A program made the translations under genes and the position numbers. Below, piece by piece: positions 51,264-62,272 of a stretch of DNA of 64,000 nt; the stretch's first letter is position 1; each line of letters begins with the position of its first letter. Origin of the DNA: Anaeramoeba flamelloides (lineage: Eukaryota; Metamonada; Anaeramoebidae); the NCBI GenBank assembly GCA_027625915.1, contig JANTQA010000012.1, positions 9,942,501-10,006,500 on the forward strand, in the 5' to 3' direction. The notes under the pieces were generated by a model. That model made no database searches and had not been told where the DNA came from. It was given only the letters and a program-made list of their open reading frames with translations.

Positions 51264-52977
51264 TTTTTGAAAAAATCTCTTTTAATTTATTCAAGTAACA
51301 TTCAAAAAAGTGTTTTAAAAAAATTGTAAATAAAGTTCTTAAAATGGACGTATTACAGTTTTTCAACACAATTTATAGATACCTTTCAATTTTTTCAAGG
51401 TTATCTATTAAACAACTGTCGTTTTTTTTTTAACGATTTTATTATTGAAAAAAAACTTTGTTTTTTGAATTTAAACATTTCTTTTTTGATAAAATGTGGA
51501 TATATATTTTTTTTTTTTTAGCCATGTATATTAATTATTACGTACATTTTTAAATATATATATTTATTTTTTACTTTTATGAAAGTTTATAAATAAAGAA
51601 AAAATAAAAATTAAAAATATCAGCAGTTATTGATTTTTAAAAAAAAAAAAATATCTAATATATTTATTTGTGAAGCTGAAAGCTTCTAAAAAAATATATT
51701 CAGATGTTTTTTTTTTTAAAAAAAAACAATAGCAAATGTTATTTTTTGTGAGCAAACAATATGAAAAAAATAAAAAAGACTAAAAACAAAAAACAAAATT
51801 TTTTTTTATTTATTTTTCATCCTTTGCGATCTTTAATGAAAATAGTTAGAAATGTTAAAAACAGCAAATATAAAAGATCTTCTTTTGTATTTTAATTTCT
51901 TTTAATATTTGTTCCAAACTCTCATCTGATATTGGAACTTCGTCTGGTGAATCGTTGTTATCTGATTGGCAACTAAAAGAGTAAAATTTTGTACCATTAA
52001 ACATCCCAATACAACAAACTTATAAAAAAAAAAAATATTTTGTTATTTTCTCTTTTTGAAATTCTGTCATTTCAATTATTTAAAAAAAAATAAAAATGAA
52101 ACTGAATTTTTCCAACTCCTTTTAAATGGTAGATTGCTTCGATTGCTACTCTTTTTTTGATCCTAATCAAAAAATTTTTATCAAAAAATTGATATTTTTT
52201 TTTTGATTTCAAAAAGTCAATTGATAAGATCCAGAAGCCAAAATAAACTTTTTTATTTGTAATAATTTTTTTTTTGATAAAGTGATCTGATATTTTTAGT
52301 AACTTGAATTTTTCACTTTATGGATTTGAATTTTCTTTCCCAAAAAAAAACTCCAAAAGGACAATTTAAACAATTTCCTCCTATATTTTTAATTTGAAAA
52401 AGTTTTGATATTTTTTCACTAATTTTTAGCTTATTTTTTTCTTTCCAGAAAAGAAAAGCTTAACCCAATACAAGAACATTTGGTAAACAATATCGAATAT
52501 GTTACGTGATGTTGATCACAAAAATATAGCAACATTTTTTATATTTTATCCAATATTTTTGCATGAGAAAAATAACAATTATAATTTTACTTCTTTCATT
52601 TTGAAATAAATATTTTCTTATTTATGTACCGGTATCACAAATTAATGACAAGAACAAGAAATTTATGATAGTGGGGTCTGATTTGAATAACATACCCATC
52701 AAACCTTTAGATTGGTATAATAATATTAATACTGTAAATTGTTTTTTTGTCAGTTCATTATTGTATTATGAATTTCTTTGAATAATGATGCTTAAATCCT
52801 TAGTAATGATTTACGTTTTCTTTAAAGAATCTAAATCATTTAAACTATTTTCTTTTTTGTATTCAAGTTTAAAAGGGAAAAAAAAATTTCAAATGAATCC
52901 ACAATAGCCCTAGTCAAAAATTTGCAAATTATAAAGATTTTTTTGAACCTAAGATTTTTGTTCTTCTTCTTTTCTTA
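51264..52977. other. Intergenic DNA after the UbiA gene
   Basis: AT-rich DNA. A few better-balanced minus-strand stretches occur (51972-51855, near 52160-52100 and near 52730-52630) and may be exons of one leftward gene, but they could not be assembled. Only the first is listed. Confidence 0.4.
51855..51972 (-). CDS. Possible terminal exon of an unrecognised gene
   Basis: After a CTTTTAG acceptor on the minus strand, 38 codons read CQSDNNDSPDEVPISDESLE and on to QILKEIKIQKKIF, ending in TAA. The acidic, Ser/Asp/Pro-rich composition is unlike the Lys/Asn/Phe noise nearby. Upstream exons were not identified and no family is recognised. Confidence 0.2.
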
Positions 52978-53174
52978 CAGTCAGTTCCACTTTTAAGGCA
53001 CAAACATGCTACGGAATTTAAGGCACAAAAAAAATCTCAAATTAAGACACAAAATTCAGATTCTAGTAAAATAAATTGTAAAAAAAAAAATTCCAAAATT
53101 TGTGCCTTAATTTGAGATTTTTTTGTGCTTTTAAATTTCGTCGCAAGTTTGTGCCTTAAAAGTGGAACTGACTG
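52978..53174. mobile_element. Palindromic TA-flanked MITE, copy 2
   Basis: The 197-base copy starts CAGTCAGTTCCACTTTTAAG and ends in the reverse complement, with TA on both sides. The compensating change TTCC/GGAA in both arms (copies 1 and 3 have TTTC/GAAA) means the two arms have stayed matched, as expected if hairpins are copied or corrected as a unit. Confidence 0.9.
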
Positions 53175-53568
53175 TATATCATCGTTTCATCAAAAAAAAA
53201 AAAAAAAAAAAAAAACTAGGGTTTAATTGTTGTTATTGTTCTATCAATAGTCTAATTATTAAATTCTGTTTTGTAATTAATTAATCTATGAAATGACAAC
53301 CCATATATTTTTTTAAAAAAAATGCATCTATTATATATTCCAAATATGTTTTTCCAAAGTTTATTATTTGTTTTATTGTTATACTTCTGTAGAATTTGAC
53401 TTTTTTGAAAAATAAAAAAAATGAAAAGAAACAATTTTTTAATTCGAAAAAAAAATAGTTTTCTTTTTTTCACACTTTTATAGATTCTAGATAACTTTAT
53501 GATTATTAATATAATATTACATCACTATTTGCATTTATTATACAAAACTATTCAATATATTTTATAGA
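53175..53568. other. Spacer between MITE copy 2 and the long inverted repeat
   Basis: AT-rich DNA with a 23-base A-run at 53191. The minus-strand frame at 53473-53252 is biased to Lys, Asn, Phe and Ile and is treated as chance. Confidence 0.4.
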
Positions 53569-54120
53569 TACACAAGAGTAAATATAAAACTGGGATCCAC
53601 TTTTTTTTATAATGCTCAACAAATTCAAAATTTTCTTAAATTTCTATTTTTGGTGTTTAGAAGTCTCTAGGACGTCTAGTTTTTGAGATATTGCCCAAAA
53701 TCGATTTTATATACAAATTTTTAATAGAATTTTTCACAACTATTTTGGGCAATAACTCGAAAAATATAAGAGCCTAAAAAATGAAAAATTGAGATTGTTT
53801 TTATATTTTTTATATAGTGTCCCCCATATGTTAAAAGGAATTCTTAAGTTTTTTTTTGAAAAAAAAATATAAATAAATTTTTTTTTTAATTGTAGGTTTT
53901 ACTATATATAAATAATAAAAATCTTCTACTCATCACATGGAAAAACTACTTAGTTATCAGCATTTATCCGAATTTTGGTACCTAAAGAGGATTTGTATTT
54001 TTGAAAAAAAAAATTGAAAAGTTTTAAAGGTAAATTCAGGTAGCAAACATATATAATTTAATTGATCAAATTATATATAAAAAATTTAAAAAAAAATAAA
54101 AAAAAAACTATTAATTTAAT

Positions 54121-54201
54121 TGATCTTATCAGGAATCGAACTCCGGCTACACACTTTTCAAATTTTGAGATCTCGGTGCTCTACCGCTGAGCTAATGAGT
54201 A
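54121..54201 (-). tRNA. tRNA-like sequence, left arm (probable pseudogene)
   Basis: On the minus strand TAGCTCAGCGGTAGAGCA gives a perfect D arm and A box, and AGTTCGATTCC a good B box/T loop. A T-run for Pol III termination follows (about 54108-54099). The acceptor ends do not pair, the T stem has mismatches, and the A-to-B spacing is about nine bases longer than in a normal tRNA. If read as a tRNA the anticodon position is CTC (Glu), but no anticodon stem forms. It is therefore a tRNA-derived promoter unit rather than a working tRNA. Confidence 0.35.
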
Positions 54202-56066
54202 ATTATTGGATATTTTAAAATTATAAAAAATATGAAGATAATAAAATTGAATTTTTAATTGAGTAATTTTTCTAATATATTTTTTTTTGAAAAAAAAAAA
54301 ACTCTAAGTTTTTTAAGATGAATTTTTTTTTTCATTGTAAAACAATTAACAAATTTAAAATTGAATTGAAAAAAAGTTATATAAAAAAAAATTTTTTTTT
54401 TGAAAAAAATCATTTTAGTAGGAAACTCAAGTAAAATTTTGTTTTTAATTTTTTAGCATTTTTTTTTTATTTTTCTAGTGATTACATTATCAAAAATTTG
54501 AAAGTATGATTATTAAGATAAAATAAGATGAGTTCTAAAAAAATTTTTTTTTTTAAAATATCGGTAATGTGAATTTTTTTTCTGTTAAATTAGAAAAAAA
54601 TAAATTTTACTAGAGTTTTCCAATTAAAAAAAAATTATTTTTTAAATATTGTTTTTGTGAGAATAAAATTAAAAATCAATTTTTATTGAGATGCTTTAAA
54701 AAAAAATTTTTTTTAAAGTGACCTATTTTTACTACATTTAAAAAAAATTTAAAAAAATTTTTTTCTGAACATTTTTTAAAATTTTCAATTTTGAAAAAAG
54801 TCAAAAACGCCCATTTTAAATACAAAATAATTTCGAAACCTCTAACCCTCATAAAGTTTTAAATTTAAAAAGTGACAAAAAAATCAAAATAAAAAATTTT
54901 TGTAAAAAATTTTTTGTCTATATTTAAAAGATTTTAATATAGTATTTTTTCAACTAATATATAATTAAACTTATGTATTTTTATATTTAACTTGGATCAA
55001 AGCCAAAATAAAAATAATTTTTTTTTTTTTAATGTTATAAAAAAATTTTTCAAATTTAGAAATTTATAAATTTTTTATTTTTAAAATATATTACTTATAT
55101 AATATTTGAGTAAAAAAAAATATGGGAAAATCAAAAGAGTAGTAAAAAATTTTTTGACAAAAAATCGACAATGGAGAATAACTTCTAAACTAGAAGAGAT
55201 AAAGCGCTCTAAACTTGAAAAATCAATTTTTAAGATAAATTGGGGGTTAGAAAATTGAATAATTCGCACAGATATCTTATATTTAAAATTTTGATTTTTT
55301 CAATTTATACTTGTGTAATTCTTTTCATTTTTTTTTTTAGATGTAAAAATATCACTTTTTTTGAACCTTCTAACTATTTTTAATTTTATTAAAAACCTTT
55401 TTAAAACACAACACTACAAGGAAAATTTTTTCAAAAAAAAATCTCTAAATTTTGTATTTTTGAAATACACTCATATAATAAAAATTATTATACATAACAA
55501 TTTTCAATGAGGTTTACAACTTTAATAGATATTAATAGGAATTGAAAAAAAAATGAAATTTTTCAGTAATATTTGTTTCATTTTTAATTGTAAAATTTTT
55601 GAATTTTTTAATTGACTTAGAAGAGAGATATTTTTCAAGTATTTTTTTTAATAGTATAAAAGGAAACATATTTTTCAATTTGAAAATAGTACAAAATATT
55701 TCAATCAAAAGATATTGCTCAATTAAATTGAAAATCTGATTTTTTATCTGATTTTGAAATATTTTTTTATCATTTTATTTTTTTCCATGTTTGAGTTTTT
55801 TATATACGTTCCCGGTTGTTTTCTGCAAATTGCTTTAACATATATTCTTTTTTTCAATCTTAATGTTCAATCAAAAATTAATTCATTTCAACTTTTTCGA
55901 ATATAAAAATACCCTGAAAATAGGTGTTTTTTTCAAAAGTCGGTATTTTTGAAAAGGGGGGGTATTCAAATTTTTAAGAGTTTAATAGCTATCCTTTTTT
56001 TATTACATAAAATTATGATAACTTTGAAAAAATAATTTATAAAAGAAGTATAACTGAAATCCAATA

Positions 56067-56264
56067 CAGTCAGTTTCACTTTTAAGGCACAAACTTTCAA
56101 CGAAATTTAAGGCACAAAAAAAATCTCAAATTAAAGCACAAAATCCAAATTCTAGCAAAAATCAATTGTAAAAAAAAAAAATTCCAAATTTTGTGCCTTA
56201 ATTTGAAATTTTTTTGTGCCTTAAATTTCGTTGAAAGTTTGTGCCTTAAAAGTGAAACTGACTG
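56067..56264. mobile_element. Palindromic TA-flanked MITE, copy 3 (in the inverted-repeat spacer)
   Basis: The 198-base copy has CAGTCAGTTTCACTTTTAAG ends and TA on both sides. It is inserted in the 1-kb spacer between the arms of the long inverted repeat, close to the right arm. It is very similar to copies 1 and 2. Confidence 0.9.
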
Positions 56265-57611
56265 TATATAGATTTGGCTAACTTTAATTTTATGTATTTA
56301 AATTTTCCTTGTAGTGAAGTATAAATTGAAAAAAAAATGAATTTATAAATATTGGATCTCAGGGCGAATTACTCATCGTTCCAAAATCCAAATCATCTGA
56401 AAAATTGATTTTTCAAGTTTAGAGCTCTGTATCTCCTCTATTTTAGAAGTTATTATCAATTTTCGATTTTTTGTCAAAAAAAATTTTTTTTTTTTGAAAT
56501 TTTGAATTCTTCATTTCTAAAAAAGGTATATTTTCACACAAAAATTTTTTTTTTTGGTATTTTAAAGATAATCTTACTAGGGTAATTTTCAATCAAAAAT
56601 ATGATTTTGGTGAAAAAATTTGAAAAAATTAAGGTTTAAAAAAATTTTTTTTTTGAAAATTTTTTTACTACTCTTTTGATTTTCCCATTTTTGATTTACT
56701 CGAATATTATATTTATAATATATTTTAAACTACAATAGTTATAAAATTTTTAATTTTGAAATTTTTTTTTAGATTAAAAAAAAAATTTTTTTTTATTTTT
56801 TTTTTCACTTTTATCAAAGTTAATTATAAAAATACATAAGTTACTGTGAATATCAGTTGATAAAATGAAATATAAAAAATACTTTGATATAGACAAAAAA
56901 TTTTTTTCAAAAATTTTTTATTTTGATTTTTTTGTGAAGTTTTTAAATTTAAACTTTATGAGGGTTAGAGGTTTCGAAAATATTTATTATTTAAAATGGG
57001 TGTTTTTGACTTTTTTCAAAATTGAAAATTTTAAAAAATGTATATAAAAAAATTTTTAAATTTTTTTTAAATGTAGTAAAAATTGGAACTTTGAAAAAAA
57101 AATTTTTTTTAAACATCTCAAAAAAAAATGATTTTTATTTTTATTTTTACTGAAAAACAATGTTTAAAAAAAAATTTTTTTTTTTCTAATTGGAAAACTC
57201 TAGTAAAATTTCATTTTTTTCTAATTTAACAGAAAAAAAATTCACATTACCGATATTTTGAAAAAAAAATTATTAGACCTCATTTTATTTTATCTAAATA
57301 TTTATTTTTTCAAATTTTTGATAATGTAATCACTAGTAAAATATAAAAAAAAATGCTAAAAAATTAAGAACAAATTTTGACTAGAGTTTCCTATTAAAAT
57401 GATTTTTTCTAAAAAAAAAAAATTTTAAATAAGTTTTTTTCAATTCAATTTTAAGTTTGTTAATTTTTTAACAATGAAAAAAAATTTTTTTTTTAATCAT
57501 AAAAAACTAGGAGTTTTTTTTTTCAAAAAAAAATATATTAGAAAAATTACTCAATTAAAAATTCAATTTTATTATCTTCATATTTTTTATAATTTTAAAA
57601 TATCCAATAAT

Positions 57612-57692
57612 TACTCATTAGCTCAGCGGTAGAGCACCGAGATCTCAAAATTTGAAAAGTGTTTAGCCGGAGTTCGATTCCTGATAAGATCA
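57612..57692 (+). tRNA. tRNA-like sequence, right arm (probable pseudogene)
   Basis: This is the mirror partner of 54121-54201. The A box TAGCTCAGCGGTAG lies at 57619-57632, the B box AGTTCGATTCC at 57671-57681 and a run of ten T at 57706-57715. The sequence is the same as the left copy except for one T/G change between the boxes. Acceptor and T stems do not pair, so a functional tRNA is unlikely. Conservation of both boxes while the rest of the arms has drifted suggests selection on, or a recent homogenisation of, the promoter unit. Confidence 0.35.
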
Positions 57693-57707
57693 AGTAAATT
57701 AATAGTT

Positions 57708-57739
<32 letters not shown>

Positions 57740-58223
57740 TAATTTGATCAATTAAAGTATATATGTTTGCTACCTGAATTTACCTTTAAATCTTTTCAAA
57801 ATTTTTTTTTCAAAAATTAAAATCCTCTTAAGGTACCAAAATTCGGATAAATACTTGTAACTAAGTAGTTTTTTCCGTGTGGGGAGTAGAAGATTTTAAA
57901 TTATTTATATATACTAAAACCTACAATTAAAAAAAACTTTAAAATTCATTTTAATCTATGGGGGTCACTATATAAAAAATATAAAAACAATCTCAATTTT
58001 TCATTTTTTGTTGGGGCTCTTATATTTTTCGAGTTATTGCCCAAAATAGTTGTGAAAATCACAATTAAAAAATTTGTATATAAAATCGATTTTGGGCAAT
58101 ATCTCGAAAACTAGACGTCTTAGAGACTTCTAAACACCAAAAATCGAAATTTAAGAAAATTTTGAATTTGTTAAGCATTATAAAAAAAAATTTTAATCCC
58201 AGTTTTATATTTACTCTTGAGTA

Positions 58224-60293
58224 TAAAGGATTTTAATCAATAATAATATTTAAAATAAATTTTATTTTGATTTCAATTTGGTTGAAATGGTGATTGTGGC
58301 ACTTAATCAGTAATAATAACCAATTAAGGAAAAATCATTTACTCTCACCCATTACTAAATTTGATATAACTCTTAAAAAGAAAAATTCTCTATCAAATTA
58401 AAAATCCTTAATACAATGTGTATTTTTATTTCACCCCAGTTAAATTATTTTCTTAAATCAACCATAATTTAATAAAAGCAATTTAAAATTCAAAATGTTT
58501 CGTAATGAGCTTGTTATATAATAATAGATATGAAAAACATTTCTCATTTTTTTTTTCTTTGAACTCAGAGTATTTGTTTTGAATTATAGAGAAAGTTAAA
58601 TTAGAGTAAGAGTCTTTTACCTGAAGTCACAACTTTCGTTTTTTTTTAATTAACAAAAATGAAAAGAAAAATCTATTATTTATTTTTGTGGGTTCATTAC
58701 CTTTAAGAACTACGTGTCGGATTTACCAATTTGTATAAAAAGCTTTTGGTTCAATTCCATTTGAATCGTAAAGTTAGGATCTTTAAAATATTCTCCAATT
58801 TGGATCAAAAAATCATTTTATGTCATTTTTTTTGTGAAAAATTCACAAAGAAATTTTGAGATACGTGAACTCGAACACCTTGTTAAGGATCGTAAAAATG
58901 AAATTGAAAAATAATTACGATTTTTTTACATTAAAAACACTTCTCAACAAACATCTTTAAATCTAAATGATGGTATTGTCTAGGGTTTTTGATCATTGAG
59001 TTGCTTTGAATTGTTACATTGTCTCCACAAACAATTAATCCGTTCCAACCCTACTGTGAAATTTTATACAAAATAGAAATTGGTTGTCTATAATAAAGTT
59101 GTGTTTATAGAAATTGGGTTGGGGGCTTGTGTGGTAAAGGTTTTGAAGTTATTTTAATGAAAGGATCTTTTCGAAAATTAAATTTACAAAAATTAGTCAG
59201 TTTTTGTTTTTAAAAAATAAATTTTTTTGTCATTTAAGAAAAAATGATCTTTCTCATTTTGGGAATAGGGAATTTTAGAGGATTTGATACAATACCAAAT
59301 ACTCTATGGTAGACACTATTCAAAAAATGTCTTGATTGTAAAACAACAGACTTTTTCATCAAAAATTTTTCACTTTCCTATTTTTTGGGATTTTATATGT
59401 AGAGCTCATACCCTCTAAACTAATCAAAGATAACATTAAAACATAGAAAAAAATTATTAACAAGGTCTCAGGGTATGGCACTTTCATATAACAAGAAATT
59501 TTCTCAAAAAGCCAATTTTTGCCAACGTTCTTTGTCATTTCGAGATATGAGGAGACTAAAATTTATGCAAAAAATGCCATTTTTTGCTACTTAGATCTCG
59601 CCGTATAAAATTTTGTGAAAATTACCAATACCTAGAACCTGATTAGAACATATTTTACCTTGAATTTCAATGTGAAACGTAGTCCTTAATAATTTAAAAG
59701 AACTCTTTAAAAAAATAATAAATTAATTATTTTTTTTTTCAAAAACTAAAATAAAATTCCTCAAGAGAATGTTGAGATCGAGACAAATGGTAAAAAACTT
59801 AACCTTTCTCAGAGTATTAGAGACAATTCAACTGGTGATTCTATCATTTCATTTTCTTTTACGACAGAAAAAAATCTAATAAATTATTTTTGCCGAAGTT
59901 TCTTTCACTATTTAAAATCAATTAAACAGAGAGAAAATCTTTATATTGTTTTCTGATCCTATTTCAAAATAAGTAAAAATCCAAAAATTCTCGCTTTCTG
60001 GTTAACACTCCCTTACAAAGTTTTCCAACTTCACTTCTTTATAACAACAAACTTCAACTCAATTTTATACTTCATTAAAAACTTTTGTCTCAAACCTCAT
60101 TTATCGATGGTTTTATGATGAGGATTATTTTAAAAAATTCAAAAATTGAGTTCCATTTTTTTGTTTTTAGTTATCTGTTTAAATTCCAAAACTTTTCAGA
60201 AAATTATAAAAAAAACGACCAAATCCTTTTTCACATTTTTCTCTTAACACATCTTTTTTAAAAAAAAAAAAAAAAATAAAAGAGTTTCCCAAA
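58224..60293. other. Intergenic region with many short open stretches on both strands
   Basis: This region is less A/T-monotonous than other gaps and holds several 35-45 codon frames of good composition. On the plus strand these are at about 59279-59420 and 59475-59592 (the latter starts at the ATG at 59477, MALSYNKKFSQKANFCQRSL), and at 59769-59879. On the minus strand they are at about 59362-59238 (MKKSVVLQSRHFLNSVYHRV), 59053-58934 (GWNGLIVCGDNVTIQSNSMI) and near 58810-58725. No consistent gene can be built and no family is recognised. It may contain a real multi-exon gene or decayed elements. Confidence 0.35.
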
Positions 60294-61358
60294 ATGGTAT
60301 TAAATTCCTCTCAAAATGTTTTAACATTCATCCAAAAGAAAAAAATAAAATTTTTCTTTTTCTTTTCTTTTTTATTGTTGTTGTCTGATCAACCCTTTCA
60401 TAGTCAAGAATAGTTGATGTATGGTCATACAATTTAGAGGAAGAAATGGACAAAGTGTGTAAAATAGTTGAAGATTTTCCTTATGTTGCAATGGTATTTT
60501 TTGATTAAATTTTTTTTCTTTTTGATTTTTACAAAAGACTAAACGGTTTTCAACAAAAAACACAACCAAAACAATTTTCTTTTTCAATTCGCACCAAACC
60601 GTTTGATTTTCCAAAAAATAAAAAAACTTTAAAAAAAAAACAATTGTGAATTAACCAAACGTAAAAGGACACCGAATTCCCAGGTTTGTTTTGATTCTTT
60701 TTTTTTTTTATTCAAACTTTTCCTCATTTCCAACAAAAAAAAAAAAAACAAAAAAAATTAATTTTTTTAAAAATCTTTTCCTTTCCACTCACCTATTCTG
60801 ATCTGACAACAACCAAAAACAAATCAAAACAAAACAAAAGGGATTATTGGAAAAGCTGTCGGGAAATTTGATAGCTTAAGTGAGTTTCGATACCAGACAC
60901 TAAAATTTAATGTTGATCGATTAAAAATCATCCAATTAGGTTTAACTTTTTCTGACTCTGAAGGCAAATTGCCCGAGGGTACTTGCACTTGGCAATTCAA
61001 TTTCAAATTTAATATCAACGTGGACATTTATGCACAAGACAGTATCGATCTTTTGACCCATTCTGGGATCGATTTTAAAAAGATTATTACAGACGGAATA
61101 GATCCAAACCGATTTGCAGAACTATTAATTTCCTCTGGCCTTGTACTAAACGATTCTGTTTATTGGGTTTCTTTCCATTCAAGTTATGATTTTGGCTATT
61201 TAATAAAATTGCTTACCACACGACAATTGCCAATGACTAAAAACCAATTCTTTGAATGGATGTGGGATTTCTTCCCAAATATTTATGACATAAAATACTT
61301 AATGCTTGCACTGGGCACATTACATGGTGGCCTCCAATCGATGGCGAACCAATTAGGT
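60294..61358 (+). CDS. CAF1: CAF1/POP2 deadenylase (CCR4-NOT subunit), 5' exons only
   Basis: Exon 2 (60404-60493) encodes SRIVDVWSYNLEEEMDKVCK ending in DFPYVAM. Exon 3 (60668-60683) is a 16-base microexon, GACACCGAATTCCCAG, encoding the catalytic DTEFP. Exon 4 (60841-61358) runs from GIIGKAVGKF to MANQLG and stops at GTAAGT. All joins are in frame and reproduce the family consensus VAMDTEFPG. Exon 1 is probably the bare ATG at 60294-60296 followed by GTATTA; this is less certain. Visible family blocks are YQTLKFNVDRLKIIQLGLTF, CTWQFNFKFN, YAQDSIDLL, SGIDF, FHSSYDFGYL (third catalytic Asp near residue 153) and FFPNIYDIKYLM. CAF1 shortens mRNA poly(A) tails in the cytoplasm. The C-terminal part with the HQAGSD block is not in the window; the last intron may be long or the gene may be cut. 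Confidence 0.9.
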
Positions 61359-62272
61359 GTAAGTTTATTTTATTTAACTACAAGATTTTTTAATTTTTTT
61401 TTTTTTCTTCTCTAGTCTCTTCTTTTATTCTGACCAAGGAATTAAAAATGAAACAACACTTTTTTTTTTTCATTAGGTTTTTCTATCATTACCCGATCAG
61501 TAAAAACTGAATTTTTATTTCAATTTCTCAAACGCTTTTTCATCACATTTCGAAGAAAAAACACAACACCCTAATTAACCAATTTACAAAAAGAAAAATT
61601 TTATTTCCAAAACCAAAACACTTTCTGATTGAACTTTTGAGATACAAATAATTTTTTTTTTTCAAATTAGAATTTAATGGAACAATAAAAATTATTTTCC
61701 ACTAAATCAAGAGATCTCATGTATTATTCAAAATAATAACCTTTAAGATGGACAAAGTAAATGGAATAAATGGAATGAAAAAAAAAACAAATCAATTTTT
61801 TACAAATTAAGCAAAGCAACCAAAAACAAAATTAAAATTCAAAGACAACAAATTATACTGTTTTTGAAAAAAACCAAAAAAGGAAACAGAAAAAATCACT
61901 TTAAGAGAAAAGTTTGTTCCTAGTAAATTAAATTCTGAAAATTATTTAGAAAATGAAATTTTACAAATATTTATTTCGAATTTACAACTAGGGAACTAAT
62001 TTGGAGAAACACAAAAATTTTCTTTCCGACCATTTTTAATTGTAAACATTACCAAAGAAACTGAAACTGTTTTTGTGTTTTATTTGATTCAAGAAAAAAC
62101 ACAAAAACCCAAACAATAAACAATCAAAAACAATTAATCTTTTATCAATGATTTGAATTCATTCAAGTATTTTTGTATGAAAAAAAAAACTAAAGTTCTA
62201 TAATCCGAAACCAAGAGGTAAAAGTGTTTTTTTTGAAAAATAATATAAATATTACCAATATATATATATTTA
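61359..62272. other. Presumed CAF1 intron or downstream DNA
   Basis: AT-rich DNA after the last CAF1 5' splice site. No HQAGSD-encoding exon was found here or further right. No other feature is supported. Confidence 0.45.

Larger units (their letters stand above)
53569..58223. repeat. Long imperfect inverted repeat with a tRNA-like unit in each arm
   Basis: The left arm (53569-about 55314) reappears as reverse complement at about 56317-58223. Landmarks in mirror order include AAGAGTAAATATAAAACTGG, GTTTAGAAGTCTCTA, GACGTCTAGTTTT, GATATTGCCCAAAATCGATT, ATAACTCGAAAAATATAAGA, GGTAAATTCAGGTAGCAAAC, the tRNA-like unit, and TTTTTTGTC...AATCGA near the inner ends. Arms are about 1.75 and 1.9 kb and differ by substitutions and homopolymer indels. 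The spacer is about 1 kb and contains MITE copy 3. Outer ends read CACAAGAG and CTCAAGAG with TA just outside both, so insertion as a TA-targeting foldback transposon is possible; an inverted duplication of a host locus is the alternative. No protein is encoded. Confidence 0.85.

Noticed and set aside
54121-57692. Two functional tRNA-Glu(CTC) genes
   Set aside because: Acceptor and anticodon stems do not pair and the box spacing is too long, so they are listed only as tRNA-like.
58740-58885. B-box-like GGTTCAATTCC (58748) and GTGTTCGAGTTC (58868, minus)
   Set aside because: No A box lies at a proper distance and no tRNA fold is possible.
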